9,191 nucleotides of DNA from an uncultured Anaerolineae bacterium (GTDB lineage: Bacteria; Chloroflexota; Anaerolineae; Anaerolineales; UBA4823), in assembly GCA_937129505.1 (NCBI GenBank), contig CAKZNJ010000585.1, positions 1-9,191 on the forward strand, given 5' to 3'. Positions 1-6,185 of this stretch are shown here, one piece after another. How positions within the stretch are numbered: position 1 is the stretch's first letter; every line of letters begins with the position of its first letter. A program made the position numbers and the translations under genes. The notes under the pieces were generated by a model that was not told where the DNA came from, made no database searches, and worked only from the letters and a program-made list of their open reading frames with translations.

Positions 1-15
1 AGCCGCTGCTTCTGC

Positions 16-1446
16 CTATCCTAGCCAAAGCACAGGAATACCTAACCATTCGCAAAATTGGTTGATTTCTTGGGATAGATCCCCAAAGGTGAGCACAAAA
101 TGTTGCGTTGTCCCTACTTCTGCGCAGCGGCGCAAAAAAGCTTCAATTGGGGTGTCGAGGCGCACGACAACATGGGGATAGCCTTCTAAGCGCGGTGCGC
201 CGCCGAGACTGCTCCCCTGCGCCGCAATGGCTTGCCATCCCTCAGGCTTACAGCGCACTTGGAGCAGGGTTACCCTCCCTTTTGCCACGACAAATTGCAG
301 ATGCGCTCCTTCCGTGGAGTCAGACTGGGCAAATTCATAATCCTGCGAAATCCAGAGCGAACCGGGTTCTGCCAACTGCGGATTCTGCGGGCCGGCATGG
401 CCGCCGATGATCAGGTTTTCTGCTTCATCCCACACCCAAAATTCGCTGAAGAAGACTCCCTGCCCGCTCAGCTTTTGCAGGATAAACATAGCTGTCGCAG
501 CACCCAAATCCCCCTCCAAGCTCAAGTGAACATTATGTTCCCAGAGCAGGGGCGGGTAAAGCGCGGGCCGCAAACCAAAGCGTCGATGCGTCTCTGGGGC
601 AATATCGTTGAAAGAGAGGATGTCAAGGCGACGCTCGATCGCCAAATGCGCCAAGCCGAGCGAAACCCGAGCTGCTCGCTCTAACGTGTCTGCCGTGACG
701 CCACGGATGGGAACATTCTGACGTAACTCGGCTACGTACTGATTCACTTCGGCATCATCGAGGTTCTCGCAAGTTTCTGCGAGCTGCTGTACGGAAAGGT
801 ATTCGACTTTTGGCCCCAACTCGTGCAACAGGCGAAATTCATCGACGAAGGTGCTTTGCATTTGCTCATTGCGGTAAGGTAAGAGGCCGAAGCGGGCGCT
901 TTTCAGCGCATCGTATACTCTGACCAGCCGAGCAAAGCGTTCCAGCTCGGTTATCAGCCTATCGTCATCGGGTGAACCGTAGGTAAAGTAGAAGCGTTTT
1001 TTTAGGTTGTGTAAGGTGCCCAGACCTTCAAAAGTGCCAACCCAACCCGAAGCACGCAACACATCCAAGAAAGACAGCGAGAGAGGCAACTTTTGCCATG
1101 GCTGAAAGCACCAAACCGCCAAGGGGCGCTTGCCGAGAGCTTCTAAGATGGGCGCAAGGTAATAATCTTCTGCCCATACCTGAAAGGCTAGAATCAACCC
1201 TTGCACGGTACTGCTCCGTAACTGCTGACAAGCTGATTCCAAGCTTTGCAGAGAATTCACCGTCCAAACCTGAGCTAAGTTCAGGCGGCTTTGCAAAGCT
1301 TCGTTCATGCGCCTCGCATCCCTCTCAACCGCTTCTTTCAGCGAAGGCAGGGCAACAACTGAGTCGAACCACTCTGCCCGTAAAAGCAGTAATCCAAGCG
1401 GAGTGTCCGAAGTCGAAGCAACGTTCATTTTGTTTGAGCCCTTCAT
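16..1446 (-). CDS. L-arabinose/L-fucose isomerase-like sugar isomerase
   Basis: This 476-residue cytoplasmic protein belongs to the AraA/FucI isomerase fold, whose members interconvert aldoses and ketoses with a divalent metal. The segment from Glu311 (EGDLGAA) through Glu335 (FFSEFWVWDE) to His350 (IIGGHAG) follows the same order and spacing as the region of E. coli AraA holding metal ligands Glu306, Glu333 and His350. His449 (TTQHFVLTFGD) matches AraA His450, so all four ligands appear present. The N-terminal third (GLLLLRAEWF) does not look like classical AraA, so the substrate is open: arabinose, fucose or another sugar or cyclitol. It is the last complete gene of the minus-strand cluster, 18 nt after a sugar permease. 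Start choice is uncertain: Met1 has AGG directly against the ATG, whereas Met7 (codon at 1426-1428) has GAAGGG about 10 nt upstream and may be the real start. The stop is at 16-18. Confidence 0.8.
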   Translation of the reverse strand: MKGSNKMNVASTSDTPLGLLLLRAEWFDSVVALPSLKEAVERDARRMNEALQSRLNLAQVWTVNSLQSLESACQQLRSSTVQGLILAFQVWAEDYYLAPILEALGKRPLAVWCFQPWQKLPLSLSFLDVLRASGWVGTFEGLGTLHNLKKRFYFTYGSPDDDRLITELERFARLVRVYDALKSARFGLLPYRNEQMQSTFVDEFRLLHELGPKVEYLSVQQLAETCENLDDAEVNQYVAELRQNVPIRGVTADTLERAARVSLGLAHLAIERRLDILSFNDIAPETHRRFGLRPALYPPLLWEHNVHLSLEGDLGAATAMFILQKLSGQGVFFSEFWVWDEAENLIIGGHAGPQNPQLAEPGSLWISQDYEFAQSDSTEGAHLQFVVAKGRVTLLQVRCKPEGWQAIAAQGSSLGGAPRLEGYPHVVVRLDTPIEAFLRRCAEVGTTQHFVLTFGDLSQEINQFCEWLGIPVLWLG

Positions 1447-1464
1447 CCTAGTTGTATTTTTGGC

Positions 1465-2298
1465 TTACTTGATCGCTCCTCGGGATAAACCGCGCACCAG
1501 ATAGCGTTGGGCGAGCAGGGCAAACGCCAGAACTGGAACGAGCACCATAGAGCCCGAAGCGGCAATCCGCCCCCAAAGGATGGCTTTATTGGTCATAAAG
1601 CTGGTGATGGTTACAGGTAGGGTGCGCGCTTCTCTGCCGGTGAGGATAACGGCGTATAGAAATTCATTCCAACAATATAGAAAGGCTAAAATGGCAGTAG
1701 CAGCCAAACCGGGCGCAACTAATGGCAAGCTGACCCGGATTAATGCCCCCAAACGCGTGCAGCCGTCGATCATCGCCGCCTCTTCCAATTCGATGGGCAC
1801 ATCGTCAAAAAAGCCGATCATCATCCACAGGGCAAGCGGGATGGTAAAAGTCAAATAGGAGATGATCAATGCCCAGCGAGTATCCAGCAGTTTCAGCCCA
1901 TTAAACAGCACATATAACGGCACAATAATGGTGATCGGCGGCAGCATTTGAGGAATCAAGGCGCTCATGCGCAGCCAAAAGGAGCCGCGAAAACGAAAGC
2001 GGGAAAAACCGTACGCTGCCAGGCCGCCCAAAAACAGAGCGATGGCGGTGGTGCTGAGCGCGACGACCAGACTGTTGACAAAATATTTCTCAAATTCCCC
2101 ACCCGCAAGGACCTCGCGATAATTTTGTAGGGTCGGTTTGAAGATCCAGACGGGCGGCAAACTGAAAGTGAGTTCAGGTTCTTTGAAGGAGGTGATAAAC
2201 AGATACAGCAGAGGTGCTAGCGAAAGGATGACGGCAAGCCCAACCAAGAAGTAGATGCCAAGACGGGTCAGATAACGCAACAGGCGATATACCGACAT
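1465..2298 (-). CDS. CUT1 sugar ABC transporter permease, MalG type
   Basis: This 277-residue inner-membrane permease is of the MalG/UgpE type and forms half of the channel of a carbohydrate importer. About six hydrophobic helices are visible near residues 13-35, 75-97, 112-132, 141-163, 196-217 and 247-263. The EAA loop that contacts the ATPase is clear at residues 173-192 (EEAAMIDGCTRLGA, ending in SLP), and the C-terminal RGLSRGAIK is typical of MalG-like subunits. The ribosome site AGGAGA (2309-2314) overlaps the stop codon of the preceding permease, 10 nt before the ATG, so translation of the two is probably coupled. The length is normal for the family and the reading frame is intact. 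The sugar class cannot be told from the permease alone. Confidence 0.94.
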   Translation of the reverse strand: MSVYRLLRYLTRLGIYFLVGLAVILSLAPLLYLFITSFKEPELTFSLPPVWIFKPTLQNYREVLAGGEFEKYFVNSLVVALSTTAIALFLGGLAAYGFSRFRFRGSFWLRMSALIPQMLPPITIIVPLYVLFNGLKLLDTRWALIISYLTFTIPLALWMMIGFFDDVPIELEEAAMIDGCTRLGALIRVSLPLVAPGLAATAILAFLYCWNEFLYAVILTGREARTLPVTITSFMTNKAILWGRIAASGSMVLVPVLAFALLAQRYLVRGLSRGAIK

Positions 2299-2312
2299 AC
2301 GCTTTGGGTCTC

Positions 2313-3227
2313 CTAGGCGGTTTCTGCCCTCCCGATGGCGCGCGCCATGATTCCGGCGATGATCAACATAATGAGGATCATGATGTAAGAGGCCGCCGAC
2401 GCAAACCCAAGGTTGAACGCTTGGAAACCATAACGGTAGATATAAATGCTCACCGTTTCGGTAGTGCGGGCGGGTCCGCCTGCGGTCAACAGGTACACGA
2501 CATCAAAGATGCGAAAAGTGTCAATGAGCCGCCAGAGCAAGGCAACCAAAATGGTTTGTCGCAGCAAAGGTAAGGTTAAGTAGAAGAAGGTCTGCAGCGA
2601 ATTTGCCCCATCGATGTGGGCGGCTTCAAAAGGTTCTTCGGGCAAGGACTGCAAACCGGCAAGCAGCAGGAGAGCAACAAAAGAAGTGGTGTTCCACACA
2701 TCTACTAAGACAACCGACCAGAGGGCAATTTTTGGCGAACTCAACCATTCCACCGACGCAAAGCCCAATTGATTGAGATAATAATTGATAATGCCAAACT
2801 CATAGTTGAAGAGCAAACGCCACGTCAGACCGATGACCACATTGGTGCACATCATCGGCAGCAGGATAAAGGATCGAATAAGCCCTTTGGCTTTCAAATC
2901 GTGATTGAGCAACAGGGCTAAGCCCATTCCCAACACAAACTCGAAGGTGATCGCCAAGAAAACAAAGGTAAAAGTGATTCGGATGGAACTCCAAAACTCA
3001 GGGTTGTTGAAGAGTTGTAAATAATTCTCAAAACCGATGAAGGGGATTCCCTGTTTGAAGGTGCGCAGCGTCCAGCGATGAAAACTCAGCCAGAGCGAAT
3101 AACCCAGCGGATAGATCAGGATTACCGCCATGACTATAAAGGAAGGGGCAATATAAAAAGCAGGTTCGATCCGACGGATGAATTTTCGAACGAAGGGGGG
3201 GTGAGAGGATTGTGAAATCGAAGCCAT
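2313..3227 (-). CDS. CUT1 sugar ABC transporter permease, MalF/UgpA type
   Basis: This 304-residue inner-membrane permease is of the MalF/UgpA type and pairs with the MalG-type protein encoded 14 nt downstream. A hydrophobic helix at residues 22-45 is followed by a short periplasmic stretch with the family motif FIGFENYLQLF (63-73), then further helices near 84-108, 118-140, 168-192, 222-248 and 275-295. The EAA loop lies at residues 201-220 (EAAHIDGANS, ending LTLP). The sequence VVYLLTAGGPARTTETVSIY (243-262) is characteristic of this subunit. The ATG at 3225-3227 has no recognisable Shine-Dalgarno sequence; upstream is GCGATCCTGACTT, and a strong hairpin sits a little further up. This may hold permease expression below that of the binding protein. 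No better start with a ribosome site is visible. Confidence 0.94.
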   Translation of the reverse strand: MASISQSSHPPFVRKFIRRIEPAFYIAPSFIVMAVILIYPLGYSLWLSFHRWTLRTFKQGIPFIGFENYLQLFNNPEFWSSIRITFTFVFLAITFEFVLGMGLALLLNHDLKAKGLIRSFILLPMMCTNVVIGLTWRLLFNYEFGIINYYLNQLGFASVEWLSSPKIALWSVVLVDVWNTTSFVALLLLAGLQSLPEEPFEAAHIDGANSLQTFFYLTLPLLRQTILVALLWRLIDTFRIFDVVYLLTAGGPARTTETVSIYIYRYGFQAFNLGFASAASYIMILIMLIIAGIMARAIGRAETA

Positions 3228-3249
3228 AAGTCAGGATCGCAAAGGGAAG

Positions 3250-3280
3250 GAGGTCTAACAGGTATTCCCTGTTAGACCTC
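3250..3280 (-). repeat. 13-bp perfect inverted repeat (intercistronic stem-loop)
   Basis: Arms at 3250-3262 and 3268-3280 (GAGGTCTAACAGG and its exact complement) flank a 5-nt loop. In the transcript this is a very stable hairpin between the binding-protein stop and the first permease. In the minus direction no U-tract follows (CTTCCCTTTGCG), so a standard intrinsic terminator is unlikely. Hairpins in this place in sugar transporter operons usually protect the 3' end of the upstream message or reduce read-through, giving more binding protein than permease. It could also be one copy of a dispersed palindromic element. Confidence 0.8.
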
Positions 3281-3298
3281 GATTGTAACTGATTTTTT

Positions 3299-4711
3299 TT
3301 ACTTCAAGTAGCCACCGCTCTTGAGAATCTCGGTTAATTTGGCAGCCATTTCATCAGCGGCTGTCTTGGGGTCTTTGACGCCTGTCACCGCTGCGACGAT
3401 GCCATCCTGAACAACCGGCAGCATCTCCGGTGAAACGGTCAGGACGGGGAAGAGAGCGCGGTAGGGCATCACTTCCGCCAACAGGGCGAATTGGGGCACG
3501 GCTTCGACCACTTGAGGATCGGTCAGCGCTTCGATGTTACTGGGGATGCCACCGTTCAGCGCCCACATTGTCGCCCCTTCTTTACCGGTCAGCCATTCGA
3601 TGAATTTATAGGCAGCCTCCTGATTCTGGGCACCGCTGGGGATTGCCCACCCCCATTGCGAGCCACCCGTCTTGCGCACGAGCGTCCCATCGGCTTGGCG
3701 CATGCCCGGAACCAAGGTGTAACCGAGCAGAGGCTGACCATCTTTACAAACCTTGGGGCTTTGATTGCAGTCGGTCAGGGTTTGGGTGGCGGCCATCCAT
3801 TCGATTCCCATGGCAGCTTTGCCCTCCTGCAGGGCGGTCAAGATCTCGTTGTAGCCATAATTGACCACATCTGGGCTGACCACCTTATGTTTCTGGAGCA
3901 AGTCGGCATAGAAGGTGAGCGCCTGAACGCCGGCCTCGTTGTTGATGATCGGATTGTAGTTTTCATCCAGCAGGTCGCCGCCCATTCCGAAAAGGTAGAA
4001 CATGAAATCCCACCAGGCTTCGTCGCGCTTGGCGCCGATCACCGTACCGTAGATGTCAGGAGGATTGTTCAACGCCAGGGCTGCTTGTAGGTATTCATCC
4101 CACGTCTCCGGGACTTTCAACCCCTTTTCTTCGAACAGGTCTTTGCGGTACCACAGCCATGCCGTATCTCCTTCGGAGGGGAAGACGTAGAGTTTGCCGT
4201 CAAAGGTGAAATATTCCAGAGTCTTGCCATATACGGCTAGGTCTAAACCCGGTGCGGCAACATTGGGGTCCTCGATGAAGCTGGTCAGGTCCTTGAGCGC
4301 GCCCGCCTCCACCCAGCTTGGGATCCAATCGGACGAGACGTAGGCAACATCATAATCCGAGCCACCGCCGACAAAGGTAGTGGTCAATTTGTCGTAGTAG
4401 GCTTCACGGGCGATTTCCTCCACGATGACTTTATTGCCGGTTTTCTTCTCATATTCGGCGGCTACTTTGACTAGGTTGTCATATTCAGGTCCGCTCCAGC
4501 AAGCCACCACAATGGGCTCATACGTTACCCCTGCCGGCGCTTCCGTCTGGGCGGGGGCTTCCGTGGCAGCAGGCGCTTCGGTCGCAGGGGGTTGCTGAGG
4601 TGCTTCGGTCGCTGCAGGTTGTTGGGGAGCTGGCGTGGCTTGTGGCGCACAACCGACAAGCAACCCAATCAAAACCAATACAGAAACGAACTTAAAAAAC
4701 ATTTTACTCAT
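3299..4711 (-). CDS. CUT1 sugar-binding lipoprotein (extracellular solute-binding family 1)
   Basis: This 470-residue solute-binding protein is the extracellular receptor of the adjacent sugar importer. A lipoprotein signal peptide (residues 1-20) ends in the lipobox LLVGC, with Cys21 as the lipidated residue. Residues 22-60 form a low-complexity linker of Pro, Ala, Thr, Glu and Gln that tethers the mature domain. From residue 65 the MalE-type fold follows, with WSGPEYDNLVKVAAEYEKKTGNKV, then YYDKLTTTFVGGGSDYDVAYV and the mid-domain FYLFGMGGDLLDE, as is usual for the family. The ATG at 4709-4711 has AGAAAGGAG (4720-4728) at 8 nt spacing. It precedes the two permeases after a hairpin. Aromatic residues are plentiful (WWDF, WLWYRKD), in keeping with carbohydrate binding, but the ligand is unknown. 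Confidence 0.95.
   Translation of the reverse strand: MSKMFFKFVSVLVLIGLLVGCAPQATPAPQQPAATEAPQQPPATEAPAATEAPAQTEAPAGVTYEPIVVACWSGPEYDNLVKVAAEYEKKTGNKVIVEEIAREAYYDKLTTTFVGGGSDYDVAYVSSDWIPSWVEAGALKDLTSFIEDPNVAAPGLDLAVYGKTLEYFTFDGKLYVFPSEGDTAWLWYRKDLFEEKGLKVPETWDEYLQAALALNNPPDIYGTVIGAKRDEAWWDFMFYLFGMGGDLLDENYNPIINNEAGVQALTFYADLLQKHKVVSPDVVNYGYNEILTALQEGKAAMGIEWMAATQTLTDCNQSPKVCKDGQPLLGYTLVPGMRQADGTLVRKTGGSQWGWAIPSGAQNQEAAYKFIEWLTGKEGATMWALNGGIPSNIEALTDPQVVEAVPQFALLAEVMPYRALFPVLTVSPEMLPVVQDGIVAAVTGVKDPKTAADEMAAKLTEILKSGGYLK
4536..4616 (-). repeat. 18-bp in-frame repeats encoding the lipoprotein linker
   Basis: Units related to GGCGCTTCSGTCGCAGSG (plus-strand reading) begin at 4536, 4554 and 4572 in exact 18-bp register, with a fourth at 4599 after a 9-bp spacer. 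They encode the ATEAP-type repeats of the binding-protein linker. Such repeats can gain or lose units by slippage without breaking the frame. Confidence 0.7.
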
Positions 4712-4779
4712 TTCTTCTTCTCCTTTCTAAGATGGAATATAGGGGTGCCGATCATACAGGAAACGGAATCGTTCACCAT
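4708..4779 (-). CDS. Possible 23-residue leader frame overlapping the binding-protein start
   Basis: An ATG at 4777-4779 opens a 23-codon frame whose TGA (4708-4710) overlaps the binding-protein ATG in an ATGA junction, the classic layout for translational coupling. The peptide would end HLRKEKKK. However, the nearest strong ribosome site (4801-4806) lies about 20 nt before this ATG, which is too far. The lysine-rich end is simply the ribosome site of the next gene read as codons. It is probably fortuitous, and is recorded because of the exact overlap. Confidence 0.15.
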   Translation of the reverse strand: MVNDSVSCMIGTPIFHLRKEKKK

Positions 4780-4793
4780 GATGGATTCGCCAA
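4773..4793 (-). CDS. Possible six-codon leader peptide (TTG start)
   Basis: A TTG at 4791-4793 lies 7 nt after the strong ribosome site 4801-4806 and opens a six-codon frame, MANPSW, ending in TGA. It is the only start codon placed properly for that ribosome site. If translated, ribosomes stalling or finishing here would affect the leader upstream of the binding-protein gene. A frame this short can easily arise by chance. Confidence 0.25.
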   Translation of the reverse strand: MANPSW

Positions 4794-4800
4794 ATTAACC

Positions 4801-4812
4801 ACCTCCTTTCTT
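4801..4812 (-). promoter_or_regulatory. Extra consensus Shine-Dalgarno in the binding-protein leader
   Basis: The transcript reads AAGAAAGGAGGT, a near-complete complement of the 16S rRNA 3' end, better than the ribosome site of the binding protein itself (4720-4728). It lies about 90 nt before that gene, with no ordinary gene behind it. It could serve a leader peptide, act as a ribosome standby site that protects the message, or be left over from a lost gene. Confidence 0.5.
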
Positions 4813-4833
4813 AACAAGCAAGATGGGCGCAGT

Positions 4834-4866
4834 AAAAAACCTTGCCCCGATTGAGGTTTTAGACCT
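4834..4866 (-). terminator. Candidate terminator or attenuator with competing hairpins
   Basis: In the minus direction, AAAACCT (4860-4854) and AGGTTTT (4842-4836) form a stem around an 11-nt loop, running into a T6 tract at 4839-4834. This resembles a weak intrinsic terminator about 75 nt after the aminotransferase stop; only three GC pairs support it. The same AAAACCT arm can instead pair upstream as AGGTCTAAAACCT (4866-4854), a mutually exclusive hairpin as in attenuators. It may end the aminotransferase message or regulate read-through into the transporter genes. Confidence 0.35.
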
Positions 4867-4935
4867 GAAGATGCAGATTGATATAAACTGTTCTGATTAG
4901 AGCATGGCGATATTGCCCTAGTCTTCGTCATAGAA

Positions 4936-6162
4936 CTATTTTAACTGCTCCGCAAAGCGTTGGATTTTGCGAATCGCCTCGACAACGATTTGCATCTCCT
5001 CTTCGCTGCCGAGCATGACCGGGTTGGGAAGCCAGACGGTCTCCCAAGCCGCTTTGAGGGTGTTGGGGAAACCATCCCGTAAGAAGGGATGCTCACTGTG
5101 CGCATGAGGTTTGCCAAGGCGCTTGCGATAGGCGCCGCTTTTGAAGATATCTAACTCATGCAGCGGTGGATAGCTGGCTTGCGTGGGGATGCCCTCGGCG
5201 TTGAAGGCAGCGATGAAACGCTCGAGGGAGATTCCTGCGAATGCTTGGCGATCGACGTGGAAAATATAGGCGTAATAGCCATGGCGGGTCACCCGTGGGT
5301 CTAGCTTTTGGGGTTGGATGCCTTCGATTTTGGGCAATTCGCGGTCCAAGAAGGCCGCATTGCGCGACCGAATGGCAGCCTGCTCATCTAAACGTTTCAA
5401 TTGTTGGCGTAAAACAGCTCCCTGCCATTCGCTGAGGCGGTAGTTCGAGCCGTAGATGAAATGCGCGTAAAACCACTCGCCGGGCATGCGGCCACAATCA
5501 TGCACCGAGCGCGCTTTGCGCTCTAGATGGGGTGAATTGGTGAGAATAATGCCGCCTTCGCCGGCCGTCATTAGCTTAGAAGCCTGGAAGCTGAAGGTGC
5601 CGAGATCGCCAATGGCGCCGATTTTATGGCTTTTCCATTCTGCGCCGTGGGCATGAGAGCTGTCCTCGACCAAATATAACCCATAGCGGTGGGCGAGCTC
5701 TTGTAGGGCGTCTAAGTCCGCCGGATGTCCGCCGACATGCACGGCAATGATCGCTTTGGTGCGCGGGGTCATTGCCGCTTCAACTTGGGCAGGATCGATG
5801 CAGAAAGTGTCGGGAGTGACATCGACCAGGACCGGCAACGCTCCGGTGAACAGCACTGCGCTGGCGGTAGCCACAAAGGTGAAATCGGGCACGATCACCT
5901 CGTCGCCTGGTCCGATCTCCAAGGCGCTGAGGGCAACCTCGAGGGCGGCTGTGCCGTTGGTTACCGCAATGCCAAATTGAGCCTGATGATAGGTGGCAAA
6001 TTCCTGCTCAAAAGCCAGCGTTTGTGTGCCGGGCGTGCGCCACCAGACGCGGCTCTCCAAAACTTGGTTCAGCGCTTGGCGTTCACGCTCGTCGTAAACT
6101 GGCCAGGCAGGAAACGGCGTTTTCTTCAGCGGTTCGCCACCGAGCAAAGCAAGTGTGGACAT
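4936..6162 (-). CDS. DegT/DnrJ/EryC1/StrS family PLP-dependent aminotransferase
   Basis: This 408-residue cytoplasmic enzyme has the full pattern of sugar or cyclitol aminotransferases, which move an amino group, usually from Glu or Gln, onto a keto-sugar or keto-cyclitol. Visible marks are the phosphate-binding TNGTAALEVAL (68-78), Asp167 in VEDSSHAHGAEW, which should contact the PLP ring nitrogen, the Schiff-base Lys196 in SFQASKLMTAGEGG, and GSNYRLSEWQGA (238-249). These look intact, so catalysis is expected. The overall style (PGTQTLAFEQEF, EVIVPDFTFVATA) reminds me of scyllo-inosose and aminoshikimate-type members more than of nucleotide-sugar enzymes such as ArnB, but that is a judgement by eye. 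The ribosome site GAAAGGAG (6173-6180) is 10 nt before the ATG, and the gene starts 23 nt after the ROK stop, so the two are very likely co-transcribed. Placement beside sugar uptake genes suggests a role in conversion of the imported compound. Confidence 0.92.
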   Translation of the reverse strand: MSTLALLGGEPLKKTPFPAWPVYDERERQALNQVLESRVWWRTPGTQTLAFEQEFATYHQAQFGIAVTNGTAALEVALSALEIGPGDEVIVPDFTFVATASAVLFTGALPVLVDVTPDTFCIDPAQVEAAMTPRTKAIIAVHVGGHPADLDALQELAHRYGLYLVEDSSHAHGAEWKSHKIGAIGDLGTFSFQASKLMTAGEGGIILTNSPHLERKARSVHDCGRMPGEWFYAHFIYGSNYRLSEWQGAVLRQQLKRLDEQAAIRSRNAAFLDRELPKIEGIQPQKLDPRVTRHGYYAYIFHVDRQAFAGISLERFIAAFNAEGIPTQASYPPLHELDIFKSGAYRKRLGKPHAHSEHPFLRDGFPNTLKAAWETVWLPNPVMLGSEEEMQIVVEAIRKIQRFAEQLK

Positions 6163-6185
6163 CTTCTCAAAGCTCCTTTCTTGTT

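Larger units (their letters stand above)
4712..4935 (-). other. 224-bp leader between aminotransferase and binding-protein genes
   Basis: Besides the elements listed separately, this stretch contains a near-palindrome (GGCGATATTGCC, 4907-4918, one mismatched pair) that could be an operator. It also contains a weak GAATC/GATTC inverted repeat (4766-4770 and 4784-4788) around the start region of the tiny frames. I find no convincing -35/-10 pair for the binding-protein gene on the minus strand, so the transporter genes may depend on read-through from the regulator promoter. No known riboswitch pattern is evident. Confidence 0.5.

Noticed and set aside
3281..3300. Hairpin at 3250-3280 plus the T8 run at 3293-3300 as a plus-strand intrinsic terminator
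   Set aside because: The T-run begins 12 nt after the stem rather than directly, and no plus-strand gene precedes it; the T-run also overlaps the end of the binding-protein gene.
3491..4090. A 199-codon open frame on the plus strand opposite the sugar-binding protein
   Set aside because: It is a shadow of a well-recognised lipoprotein gene, with low-complexity composition and no ribosome site that I can see.
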